Source of the DNA: DASXZH01 sp036502005
GTDB lineage: Bacteria; Armatimonadota; Fimbriimonadia; Fimbriimonadales; Fimbriimonadaceae
Direction of reading: 5' to 3'
Assembly: GCA_036502005.1 (NCBI GenBank)
Contig: DASXZH010000071.1
Coordinates: forward strand, 1-64,000
Length of the DNA: 64,000 nucleotides
Both the position numbers and the translations under genes were made by a program. This document shows positions 8,375-15,409 of this stretch, one piece after another; position 1 is the first letter of the stretch; each line of letters begins with the position of its first letter. A model generated the notes under the pieces. It saw nothing but the letters and a program-made list of their open reading frames with translations, had not been told where the DNA came from and did no database searches.

Positions 8375-8497
8375 TTGAAATCAATACAGTCCGGCACCCT
8401 TCATCATTGTGCCCTCGGCACCGTAGCGACCCCAATTGCCTCGCCCGGTAGCCCTATCCGAAATCCCCCTGGAACTCTTATGCAGGTGTTGAAATGA
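8375..8497 (+). CDS. Possible 40-residue leader ORF coupled to the hydrolase
   Basis: A TTG at 8375 lies six bases after an excellent Shine-Dalgarno (AAGGAGGG) and opens a 40-residue frame (begins MKSIQSGTLHHCALGT) whose TGA overlaps the ATG of the next gene (ATGA at 8494-8497). Overlap plus strong ribosome-binding site suggests translational coupling. The peptide has no known motif and may be a leader peptide or a chance frame. Confidence 0.35.
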   Translation: MKSIQSGTLHHCALGTVATPIASPGSPIRNPPGTLMQVLK

Positions 8498-9552
8498 AAG
8501 AAACTGAAGAAAATGAAATCTCTCGCAGGAGCCTTCTCGCGTTAGCTGGCCTATCGGCAGGAAGCTCTTTTTTGAATCTCAAACCGCTTTTCGCTGAACT
8601 GGATGGGACACCGGCGAAAGCAAAACTACGTCAAGGAACGGCTACGCCCCTCGGGCCAATCAAACAAATCGATGCGGGCCCTCTCAATGTTGGATACTTC
8701 GAATCCGGCCCGGCCGAGGGTCCTCCCGTGATTCTGCTCCACGGCTGGCCGTACGACATCAACAGCTTCGCCGATGTCGCCCCTTTGCTCACAGCGAAAG
8801 GCTACCGAGTGATCGTGCCACACACAAGGGGCTATGGAACGACTCGCTTCATTTCAGCCAACGCATTCCGGAACGCACAACAGGGCGCGGTGGCTCTGGA
8901 CACGACAAACCTTATGGACGCGCTGAATATCAAAACCGCAGTGATAGCCGGATTCGATTGGGGAGCGCGCACCGCCAACATTATCGCGGCGATTTGGCCG
9001 GAGCGTTGCAAGGCCATGGTTTCCGTGGGTGGCTATTTTCTTGGGAGTCCGGCCGCCAACAGAAAGCCGACATCGCCGGCGGCCGAGTACCCGTGGTGGT
9101 ATCAATACTACTTCGCCACGGACCGCGGCCGGGACGGTTACGCCGCCTACACCAATGAGTTCGCGAAGCTTATTTGGCGACTCGCTTCACCTAAATGGAA
9201 CTTCGACGAGGCCACGTTCGAGCGAAGCGCGAAATCGTTTGAGAACCCAGACCACGTTGCCATCGTGATCCATAACTACCGCTGGCGGCTGGGCCTGGCC
9301 AAGGGCGAATCCAAATACGATGCCTTGGAGAAGAAGATCGCAGCAACGCCCACAATCGCCGTTCCCACCATCACCATGGAGGGAGATGCGAATGGGGCGC
9401 CCCACGCACCTCCGCCTTCTTATGCGGCGAAGTTCACGGGCATGTACGCGCACAGGGACGCGAAGGGAGGCATTGGGCACGACCTGCCGCAAGAGGCACC
9501 GCAGGCGTTTGCTGACGCGATTGTTGAGGCGGATGGGATGGCAAGGGGTTAA
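8494..9552 (+). CDS. Exported alpha/beta hydrolase (epoxide hydrolase/haloalkane dehalogenase-like)
   Basis: A 352-residue protein. The N-terminus carries a Tat-type motif (SRRSLLALAG) followed by a hydrophobic segment, so it is probably exported folded. The alpha/beta hydrolase core is clear: oxyanion-hole region ILLHGWPYDINSF, a YGTTRF loop, nucleophile elbow GFDWGA with Asp as nucleophile, and a C-terminal catalytic His in GGIGHDLPQEAP. An Asp nucleophile is characteristic of epoxide hydrolases and haloalkane dehalogenases rather than Ser esterases. Substrate is unknown. The start overlaps the small upstream ORF. The C-terminus ends without obvious truncation. Confidence 0.8.
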   Translation: MKETEENEISRRSLLALAGLSAGSSFLNLKPLFAELDGTPAKAKLRQGTATPLGPIKQIDAGPLNVGYFESGPAEGPPVILLHGWPYDINSFADVAPLLTAKGYRVIVPHTRGYGTTRFISANAFRNAQQGAVALDTTNLMDALNIKTAVIAGFDWGARTANIIAAIWPERCKAMVSVGGYFLGSPAANRKPTSPAAEYPWWYQYYFATDRGRDGYAAYTNEFAKLIWRLASPKWNFDEATFERSAKSFENPDHVAIVIHNYRWRLGLAKGESKYDALEKKIAATPTIAVPTITMEGDANGAPHAPPPSYAAKFTGMYAHRDAKGGIGHDLPQEAPQAFADAIVEADGMARG

Positions 9553-9665
9553 TAGCCTGGCTGCCTCTGAGCCGGATCCGCCTTGAGTCAGGCTGCATTT
9601 GAGATATCATCTTGTCTTGAACCGGTCGTCAACTCTAACTGAGCACGCTCAGGGGCAGTCGAAGA

Positions 9666-9860
9666 ATGAAGCGAAGCGAACTTGAGCGGCATCTAAGGAA
9701 ACCTGGTTGCCACTTAGAACGCCAGGGCGGGAGACATGCCATTTGGTTAAATCCAGCCAATGGGGCGTCTGCGGCGATTCCTCGGCACTCGGAACTCAAG
9801 TTGGGCACGGCCAGACGAATTTGCAAAGATTTAGGTGTGGCGGCCGCAACGGGCAATTGA
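9666..9860 (+). CDS. hicA: HicA-type mRNA interferase toxin
   Basis: A 64-residue protein with the HicA dsRNA-binding-like fold: an N-terminal KRSELERHLRKPGC helix, the conserved GGRHAIW with the catalytic histidine, then IPRHSELKLGTARRICKDLG. HicA toxins cleave mRNA and are held inactive by HicB. The gene appears full length and has kept its catalytic residue. Its stop lies one base from the stop of an opposing hicB, an unusual tail-to-tail arrangement because the pair is normally co-transcribed. Confidence 0.85.
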   Translation: MKRSELERHLRKPGCHLERQGGRHAIWLNPANGASAAIPRHSELKLGTARRICKDLGVAAATGN

Positions 9861-9861
9861 C

Positions 9862-10083
9862 TTAGAACGCGGGAACGATGCGCTCGATCAGCGCTTTAGG
9901 GCCTTTGCTCTTCAGGGCAACTTCTCGCCGATAGGCAGTGAGTTCATGGAGCGCATCTAGCACCATTTCGCGAGCTTCTTCGACCGTTTGCCCTTCGGAA
10001 ATAGCTCCTGGCACCTCCGGAATATAGGCAGTATAGCCGCCTTCCTCCGCGGGTTCGAACACAATAGTGAGTTCGTTGTCCAT
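9862..10083 (-). CDS. hicB: HicB-type antitoxin
   Basis: A 73-residue partial-RNase-H-fold HicB protein: the segment EEGGYTAYIPEVPGAISEGQTVEEA is the family signature. It lacks the C-terminal DNA-binding domain of longer HicB proteins, so it would neutralise toxin by binding only. ATG 10083 follows TATAAT by five bases on the minus strand, indicating its own leaderless transcript. It converges on hicA with a one-base gap and so is not co-transcribed with it. Whether the two are cognate cannot be settled from sequence. Confidence 0.85.
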   Translation of the reverse strand: MDNELTIVFEPAEEGGYTAYIPEVPGAISEGQTVEEAREMVLDALHELTAYRREVALKSKGPKALIERIVPAF

Positions 10084-10088
10084 GGTTC

Positions 10089-10094
10089 ATTATA
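10089..10094 (-). promoter_or_regulatory. -10 box of hicB (leaderless)
   Basis: On the minus strand TATAAT is followed by GAACC and the hicB ATG. A spacing of five bases places the transcript start at or next to the start codon. Confidence 0.55.
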
Positions 10095-10158
10095 CGTTGG
10101 TTACGGCGCAAACAGAGGGCCGGCCGGGCCAGATCTCTATTTCCCAGGCGTTCCGTGA

Positions 10159-10680
10159 CGTTACTGCCACGGCACAGGGCACTCGCTTCGTCTTCCCAGC
10201 GATCTTGTTGTGCTCGCCCGAGTTGCCGCCATGGATGAAGGGCTAGGGGCAACTTTGGATCCTGATTTCAACCTTATCGTTTTTGCAAAGCCTTACCTCA
10301 AACAGTCTTGGCTAAAAAGCCACTCGGTAGAAGCGATTGGCAAACGCCTTCGCGATGGAGCGATCGACCTTGCCGACTTCGCGGCTGACTTCCCAGCGAA
10401 AGTTATGCGCCTTACGGGGATGGCGGAACGCGGAGAGCTCACCGTTACGAGCAGATTGGAGTTGCAAGATCCGCTCATTAAAGGATTTCACCAGGCAGCG
10501 AACCGAATTGCAATGAGCGTGCTCACTGTTGGGCTGATCATTGGGCTGAGTGTCCTCGCTCTGGTTTATCGGCCCACCGGGTCAGAGGGCTTGGTTTACC
10601 AATTGTTAAGGGGCTTTCTCGTTTTGATTGTTGCAACAGGGCTGGGACTGATGATCAGCCTTTGGCGGTCGACGCGATAG
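10159..10680 (+). pseudogene. C-terminal remnant of an UbiB/ABC1 (AarF) family kinase
   Basis: The open frame encodes about 173 residues matching only the C-terminus of UbiB/AarF-type atypical kinases: LRLPSDLVVLARVAAMDEGLG, then LDPDFNLIVFAKPY, and two C-terminal transmembrane helices (IAMSVLTVGLIIGLSVLALVY and LLRGFLVLIVATGLGLMI). The whole ATP-binding and catalytic part, about 400 residues in intact homologues, is missing; a stop at 10156-10158 and then the hicB promoter region precede it. A GTG at 10210 could start a shorter product, but a kinase tail alone should be inactive. It ends directly against the convergent nucleotidyltransferase gene with no gap. Confidence 0.75.
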
Positions 10681-11463
10681 CTAAATATCCTCTATCGGCG
10701 CCTCGTGATCGAGCCAGTTCCATTCGCTGTCCCGAATCACCTGATTCGGCCAGAACTCGGCTTGAGGCCAGGGGTGATAGTTAAGCACAACTTCCGCCAA
10801 GGCGGAGGCGGACGCAGCAGATGGCGCACGCGAGAATGCGTCCAGCAACTCCATAATCCCCTCAGGCTTAAGTGGGCAGTCGGCGAGTGCTCTTAAGAGC
10901 CACTTATGGTAAGGATAAAGAATCCGGTTGTGGGTCAAAAGCAGCCGCCCACAAAACAAAACTATTTTGCTTGCGGCCAGATTCATCAAATACGGATTAC
11001 CACGCTTTTCGGCTTCGCGCGCGAAGAACTCGGCGAACTTGATTTGGCTTACAAACCGGCTCATGCGGTATTCGCGGCCCGCTTCCGGGTACTTCAAAAT
11101 CTCGAGGCACAACTCTGGCAAGCCAGAGATCCGAGACCAAGGCACCTCAGCGCCAATAAAAGCGGAGCGAGCTGGTTCGCTGCCACGCTCTTTCACAGCT
11201 TCCAAGAAGCTGGGGGCCACGCATTTGGCATCGATATAACCACCCTCGTAATCGCACAGGTCGGTATTGAAAAAGAACAGCTCGCCCGTTTGCTTCCGCC
11301 TGGCAAACTCCTCCTCGGAAACGATAATGAAGCCGTCCACATCGCTGGTTTCTAGTCCATAGCCCTTGGTTAACGAACCGGCGACGATGACGGCAAGGAA
11401 ATCAGGAATCTGCTGAGCGTGCTCTACCCAGCGGTCAACCGCACGGCGATGGTGGTCCCACAT
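10681..11463 (-). CDS. Nucleotidyltransferase-fold protein
   Basis: A 260-residue protein with the polymerase-beta-like nucleotidyltransferase motif VAGSLTKGYGLETSDVDGF (GS followed by DxD-type metal ligands) near residues 26-45, and a helical C-terminal part as in aminoglycoside/antitoxin-type NTases. The second substrate is unknown. ATG 11463 is preceded on the minus strand by TAAACT with a six-base spacer, so it is probably leaderless. It is divergent from the arsenic operon, sharing its upstream region of about 60 bases. Family-level assignment only. Confidence 0.75.
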   Translation of the reverse strand: MWDHHRRAVDRWVEHAQQIPDFLAVIVAGSLTKGYGLETSDVDGFIIVSEEEFARRKQTGELFFFNTDLCDYEGGYIDAKCVAPSFLEAVKERGSEPARSAFIGAEVPWSRISGLPELCLEILKYPEAGREYRMSRFVSQIKFAEFFAREAEKRGNPYLMNLAASKIVLFCGRLLLTHNRILYPYHKWLLRALADCPLKPEGIMELLDAFSRAPSAASASALAEVVLNYHPWPQAEFWPNQVIRDSEWNWLDHEAPIEDI

Positions 11464-11469
11464 TGGCTC

Positions 11470-11475
11470 AGTTTA
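11470..11475 (-). promoter_or_regulatory. -10 box of the nucleotidyltransferase gene (leaderless)
   Basis: TAAACT on the minus strand followed by GAGCCA and ATG, matching TANNNT-N6-ATG. Confidence 0.4.
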
Positions 11476-11484
11476 CTGGAAAAT

Positions 11485-11539
11485 CATTTCGTGTTTTATC
11501 GAAATGTATGATATAATCATTTCGATGACATACGAAATG
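11485..11539 (+). promoter_or_regulatory. Twin ArsR operators flanking the ars promoter
   Basis: Two perfect inverted repeats CATTTCG-N8-CGAAATG occur at 11485-11506 and 11518-11539; their starts are 33 bases apart, about three helical turns. The -10 box TATAAT (11512-11517) lies between them, and the arsR ATG (11525) falls in the spacer of the second. A dimeric ArsR at either site would occlude polymerase. Two identical symmetrical sites around a -10 box make autoregulation very likely. Confidence 0.8.
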
Positions 11540-11962
11540 AACCAAAAAGCATTCAAGGCTTTATCCGATCCGACACGACTGCATGTGGTCGAGTTTCTAT
11601 CAAAAATGTGCTGCGGAAAGGCTTCGATTGACGAAGATGGCGGTGTGGAGGGCCCCACTGCAGGCGAAGTCTGCTGCCATATTACGGGCGCGGAGAAAAT
11701 CACATCCACCGTCTCCCATCACCTTCACGAGTTGGAAGAGGTTGGCATTATCGATATCGAAAGAAAGGGGAAAACTATGCTTTGCACTCTGCAGCCGAAG
11801 GTTTTGGAAGAACTCGGCACCTATTTAACTGATTTATCGAAAGGGCACGGCCAATGCTGCTGCGGGCCGGATTGTGGTTGCGGACCCGATTGTAGTTGTG
11901 AACGGGTTTGTAACTGCGGATCTGATTGCACCTGTGGCCCTGATTGCGCCTGCAAAGCATGA
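11525..11962 (+). CDS. arsR: ArsR-type repressor with metallothionein-like Cys-rich tail
   Basis: A 145-residue protein. Residues 1-110 form an ArsR/SmtB winged helix: MNQKAFKALSDPTRLHVVEF, VCCHITGAEKITSTVSHHL (recognition helix with vicinal Cys) and LHELEEVGIIDIERKGK. Residues 111-145 form a tail with 13 cysteines in 35 residues, built from CGPDCxC-like units, resembling a metallothionein or metalloid-binding module. A tail of this kind is not part of the ordinary ArsR family. ATG 11525 is chosen because TATAAT ends seven bases upstream; an ATG at 11504 lies upstream of the -10 box. It is first gene of arsR-arsC-aqpS, and its TGA overlaps the arsC ATG. Confidence 0.9.
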   Translation: MTYEMNQKAFKALSDPTRLHVVEFLSKMCCGKASIDEDGGVEGPTAGEVCCHITGAEKITSTVSHHLHELEEVGIIDIERKGKTMLCTLQPKVLEELGTYLTDLSKGHGQCCCGPDCGCGPDCSCERVCNCGSDCTCGPDCACKA

Positions 11963-12369
11963 AGACTGTCCTCTTTGTGTGCGTCCACAACGCGGGCCGC
12001 TCTCAAATGGCCCAAGCTTTTACAAAATCCATGGCCGCGGAGCGCGGCCTGGAAGTTACCGCGCTCTCGGCAGGGACAGTGGGTGGCAAATCGCTAAATC
12101 CAATCGCCGTTGAAGTCATGAACGAAATTGGAATTTCGATGGCTGGCCAAACGCCAAAATTAATTACGGAAGAGATGGTCATGCAAGCAGATAAGATTAT
12201 TTCGATGGGCTGTGGCGTCGATGCCGAAGCTTGCCCAACCCGTTTTATACTGGCGGAAGATTGGGAACTTGACGACCCTGCGGGTCAACCAATTGAGAAG
12301 GTACGCGAAACCCGAGACCAGATAAGAAGCCGGGTAAGCGCACTGCTGGACGAGTGTGGAAAATCATGA
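11959..12369 (+). CDS. arsC: Arsenate reductase, LMW-phosphatase-like
   Basis: A 136-residue thioredoxin-type arsenate reductase. The P-loop is VCVHNAGRS (Cys8-x5-Arg14), followed by a redox pair Cys85 and Cys92 in GCGVDAEACP and the DP motif in DDPAGQP. It reduces As(V) to As(III), with electrons passed from the nucleophilic Cys through the other two to thioredoxin. The ATG overlaps the arsR stop, and the arsC stop overlaps the aqpS ATG, so all three genes are translationally coupled. The product arsenite would leave through the downstream aquaglyceroporin. Length fits this family. Confidence 0.93.
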   Translation: MKTVLFVCVHNAGRSQMAQAFTKSMAAERGLEVTALSAGTVGGKSLNPIAVEVMNEIGISMAGQTPKLITEEMVMQADKIISMGCGVDAEACPTRFILAEDWELDDPAGQPIEKVRETRDQIRSRVSALLDECGKS

Positions 12370-13091
12370 TTCGACGCTACGCGGCGGAGGCTCTTGGAAC
12401 CTTTGGGATTGTTTTCGCACCGGTCGCGCTTTCAGCGACCGGGAAGATGCCGGGAGGGGATTCGGGATTGATGGCGGCTGCACTCGTTTCGGGCCTCGCC
12501 GTTTTGGCAATGGTTTATGCGCTAGGGCCTATTTCGGCGGCCCACTTTAACCCGGCCGTGACGCTGGGCTTCGCTGTTGCCCGCCGCTTTCCTTGGCGCT
12601 TTGTTTGGCCCTATTGGCTATCACAATTGGTTGGTGCCATCTTGGCCGCTTCTTTGGCAGCTCTTTTGTTCGGCCCGGGTCATGGGCTTACCCTTCCTTC
12701 CGATCTTTCGGCTACCGGAAAGAACCTGGGAACCGAGATTGTTCTCACCTTCCTGTTGATGCTCGTCATCATTGCCGTTGCGACTGATCGCCGGGTTTCA
12801 GGCGCGGTTCCTGGGATCGCGATCGGAATGATGATTGTGGTGAATGTCCTTATCGGCGGGCCAATTACAGGAGCTTCTATGAATCCCGCTCGGTCACTCG
12901 GGCCTGCCTTATTTGCACCTAGCAGTTTGGGCAACTATTGGATTTACATGGTAGGCCCGTGCCTTGGCGCCGTGATCGCAGCCCTATGCTTCGAGGCACT
13001 TCGTATAGATCAGAGCGAGGCCAAAGGCGCGCCCAACGAATTGCTTGAAGCGCTGAAAGCGGTGGAAATGGAAAGCCATTCCAGCCAATAA
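12366..13091 (+). CDS. aqpS: Aquaglyceroporin for arsenite exit (AqpS-like)
   Basis: A 241-residue MIP-family channel with six membrane helices and both pore loops intact, HFNPAV and SMNPARS. In an ars operon lacking arsB and acr3 the natural reading is an AqpS-type channel that lets arsenite flow out after arsenate reduction, as known for Sinorhizobium. ATG 12366 overlaps the arsC stop. The C-terminal cytoplasmic tail (about 25 residues, ending ESHSSQ) is polar and contains no cysteine. Function as a glycerol or water channel cannot be excluded, but the operon makes arsenite the likely solute. Confidence 0.88.
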   Translation: MIRRYAAEALGTFGIVFAPVALSATGKMPGGDSGLMAAALVSGLAVLAMVYALGPISAAHFNPAVTLGFAVARRFPWRFVWPYWLSQLVGAILAASLAALLFGPGHGLTLPSDLSATGKNLGTEIVLTFLLMLVIIAVATDRRVSGAVPGIAIGMMIVVNVLIGGPITGASMNPARSLGPALFAPSSLGNYWIYMVGPCLGAVIAALCFEALRIDQSEAKGAPNELLEALKAVEMESHSSQ

Positions 13092-13164
13092 TATCTTGCC
13101 CTCAGATTCAGACCGATCTAAACCGATAAATTGGTAACCTATTGCGGTTCGAGGGATGTAGAGA

Positions 13165-13512
13165 ATGCTTATTTTTGGATGGGGAAGAAGAACGAACACA
13201 AAGCTGGGCCAGTTTGGGCCGGCGCCATGCCCTCGCTGCCATAACAACGCTCTCTATCAACACATCAAGCAACGCCGATGGTTCAGCCTGTTTTTTATCC
13301 CGGTGATCCCGTATGAAACGCACGAGTTTCTCGTTTGCGAGATTTGCAGCAACGGCTGGCTAATGAGCGCGGGCCAATCTCCGGAAGCCATGATGCAGAG
13401 CCTTTCCGATCCGTACTCGTTGCCGCCTCAGGCTGTACAAGGCACCCCTGGGGTTTTGGTTCCACCTTTTCAAAATCCTCAGCTGCCAAGCGATAGCGCA
13501 CCGAACCAATAA
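13165..13512 (+). CDS. Zinc-ribbon protein
   Basis: A 115-residue protein with one zinc ribbon: CPRC about residue 22, a hydrophobic RRWFSLFFIPVIPY segment, then CEIC, followed by a Pro/Gln-rich disordered tail. This matches the short zinc-ribbon family often encoded near membrane or ribosomal genes; the hydrophobic stretch between cysteine pairs is typical. No catalytic residues are seen. ATG 13165 is preceded by GAGGG about 11 bases upstream. Its relation to the ars operon ending 73 bases upstream is unknown; a separate transcript is possible. Confidence 0.7.
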   Translation: MLIFGWGRRTNTKLGQFGPAPCPRCHNNALYQHIKQRRWFSLFFIPVIPYETHEFLVCEICSNGWLMSAGQSPEAMMQSLSDPYSLPPQAVQGTPGVLVPPFQNPQLPSDSAPNQ

Positions 13513-14000
13513 CCCGTGGGGTAGCGTTCGAATTATTACGCCCATTCAAGGGCTGCGGAAATCATGCGGCTCTGCCCCAGCCTCGCGGGCCCTATGAGAC
13601 CTATCGGCTCACAAACGTAACTAGCGTCCGCGAATCCAAGCTAGGGCCGGACATCCAGTTCTAAAATTACACTCCCAACCTCTCAAATTAGTTCAGATAG
13701 CGAAGCGTTGTCATCCCGAACAAGGCCCTCAGGCCGAATTGAGGGACGAGCGCGGTCCAACAAATTAACGATTTGCAGTTCAGAGTTAGGCACCTCGCGT
13801 TCTTCGCTACGCTCAGAGTGACAACGCTTCGCTATCTGAACTATGCCGATTCGCGACGTTAGTGACGGCAACTAGTAGACTCACCTAGGCCGTTAAAAGC
13901 GAAAAGCGTGATGGCAGTTGACCCCGTACGTCTTGCCGCGGTTAGGTATGCAACTTACTAGACCGGCACAAGAAAAAACCACATTCGATCAGTTCGTTAA
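13513..14000. other. Gene-free stretch with long inverted repeat
   Basis: No gene is seen. The stretch is dominated by the 156-base inverted-repeat element at 13689-13844. The rest holds no recognisable motif until the promoter of the next gene. Confidence 0.6.
13689..13844. repeat. MITE-like element with 25-base perfect inverted ends
   Basis: The arms 13689-13713 and 13820-13844 are exact reverse complements over 25 bases (core GATAGCGAAGCGTTGTCA). The interior contains further GCGTAGCGAAG-type and GAGGGACGAGCGC-like motifs and no coding frame. The size, perfect ends and lack of genes fit a non-autonomous mobile or extragenic palindromic element. Confidence 0.75.
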
Positions 14001-14006
14001 TATAAT
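14001..14006 (+). promoter_or_regulatory. -10 box of the beta-helix protein gene (leaderless)
   Basis: TATAAT followed by GAACCTT and ATG 14014 (spacing seven). It decides the start in favour of 14014 rather than 14005. Confidence 0.55.
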
Positions 14007-14013
14007 GAACCTT

Positions 14014-15165
14014 ATGAATCGAACCTTCATAAATTTCTTCGTTGCCATCTCCACCGTATTTGCTCTTGCCGTGGCCGCAGGCGCCCAAAGCAATCCACCT
14101 GCGTGGAATGCCTCAACCATTTACAAAGTCGGAGATCTTGCCAGCTATGTGGGCAACACATTCCAGTGCCAGATCAACGAAACATCGACCAATCGCCCAA
14201 ATCCGCATACGGCCAGTTGGGGCGCCTATTTCCTCTACTCCGGGCCGTCTACGATTGCGGTTGGGCCTAGCGAGACCTTTAAGACTCTTGAGGCTGCGTG
14301 GAACTACATCAAGGACGCACGCATCTCGGCCAACTCAAGCGTGACCATTTCTTTTGATGCTAACTTCACAGAAAACATCGCCACTTCATTTTCGCTCGAC
14401 CACCCGTACGGCTCTCAAATTCATATCGTCGGGAACCACAAGGGGCAAGGCATTAACTTCAACGGTTCCTACGGCGGCTTACTCATCGATAATGGAAACT
14501 CGATTGCCGAACTTCGCGGATTCAAAATCAGCCTCGCAAAGAATATTCAAGGTTCTAAGGGGATCTACGTGGGTGATAGGGCGCACCTAAACTCTCTAAC
14601 CTCGGTGGACATCATCGGATTCGATAATGGGGTCGTATGCGATGACGGCCGTATTAACGACCTCGAATCCTTAACCTTTCAGGGTTTTGGGACTAACGCT
14701 GTGGAGGCCGAATCTGGAGGCTCGATAACAGTTAATGGCGAACTCCGTATAGATGGCAGTTTGGCCACGTATTCGCTCAGCGAGCCAGTGGGCTTTTATG
14801 CCACAGAGGGAGGCTCGATCCATTGTGGGAGTTGCATCGTAAGTAATTGCTTTGTTGCATTTGAAGCAAAGGACAATGGCACCCTTTACGCCGATGAATC
14901 GACCGCAAACGGTTCAGATTCGGGCGCAGACGGATACTATGCAATAAACCACAGCACAATTTTGGCTTTTGGAGCAACAAGCAATGGCTTCGGTTACGGG
15001 TTCAACGCGACTCTGGATAGCTTCATCAATGCTGAAAGGGGAACGGCCAATGGGTACCTAACCTGTGGCTATAACGCCGTATACGGCTCCAAAGTAGGGG
15101 CTGTCAACAACCAGGGTGGATCTACCAATTCGGATTCCACTTCGCTCATCTTGCTTGAGGAGTAG
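14014..15165 (+). CDS. Secreted right-handed beta-helix protein with CBM5/12-like domain
   Basis: A 383-residue protein. Residues 1-24 form a signal peptide ending AAGAQ. Residues about 28-75 resemble a CBM5/12 carbohydrate-binding module (PAWNASTIYKVGDLASYVGN, then W in ASWGAYF). The rest consists of repeated short strands rich in Gly, Asn and Ser, as in pectate-lyase-like beta-helices. It probably binds or processes a polysaccharide at the cell surface, or serves as a spike-like structure; no catalytic residues can be assigned. Its neighbourhood is repeat-rich and offers no partner gene. The start is set by TATAAT seven bases upstream. Confidence 0.7.
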   Translation: MNRTFINFFVAISTVFALAVAAGAQSNPPAWNASTIYKVGDLASYVGNTFQCQINETSTNRPNPHTASWGAYFLYSGPSTIAVGPSETFKTLEAAWNYIKDARISANSSVTISFDANFTENIATSFSLDHPYGSQIHIVGNHKGQGINFNGSYGGLLIDNGNSIAELRGFKISLAKNIQGSKGIYVGDRAHLNSLTSVDIIGFDNGVVCDDGRINDLESLTFQGFGTNAVEAESGGSITVNGELRIDGSLATYSLSEPVGFYATEGGSIHCGSCIVSNCFVAFEAKDNGTLYADESTANGSDSGADGYYAINHSTILAFGATSNGFGYGFNATLDSFINAERGTANGYLTCGYNAVYGSKVGAVNNQGGSTNSDSTSLILLEE

Positions 15166-15250
15166 TGGTGATCAGCTAAGTTCCTGAGAGGGCATGGTCA
15201 TAGCTATTAAGTTAAGCTCGGAACCGCCTGCTTCCAAGGGCGTTGTCCGT

Positions 15251-15378
15251 GACCTCCCCCGGTTCGCGGACTCACTGCACTTAAGGGGGCACCCAGTCCG
15301 CACAAGCCATCGGACGGGTTTCCCCCTTGAACCCCCTCCGAATGGGACGGACACCACCCCTCCGCCCGAGAGGGGTGA
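15251..15378. repeat. Modular dispersed repeat, long form
   Basis: It begins with GACCTCCCCCGGTTCGCGGA (15251-15270) and CTCAC, and ends with CCCCTCCGCCCGAGAGGGG and a short TGA (15357-15378); both modules recur at 29661-29710. Between them here lies an 81-base insert (15276-15356) with its own palindromic pieces (GTCCG...CGGAC). No coding frame. This suggests a mosaic extragenic repeat family. Confidence 0.65.
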
Positions 15379-15409
15379 TGGGCTTTGCGATACTCAAGAA
15401 TTCCTTAAC

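Noticed and set aside
10210..10680. Independent small membrane protein from GTG 10210
   Set aside because: Sequence matches the UbiB tail on both sides of the GTG, so it reads as a truncated gene.
13689..13844. CRISPR array
   Set aside because: The structure is one inverted pair, not regularly spaced direct repeats with unique spacers.
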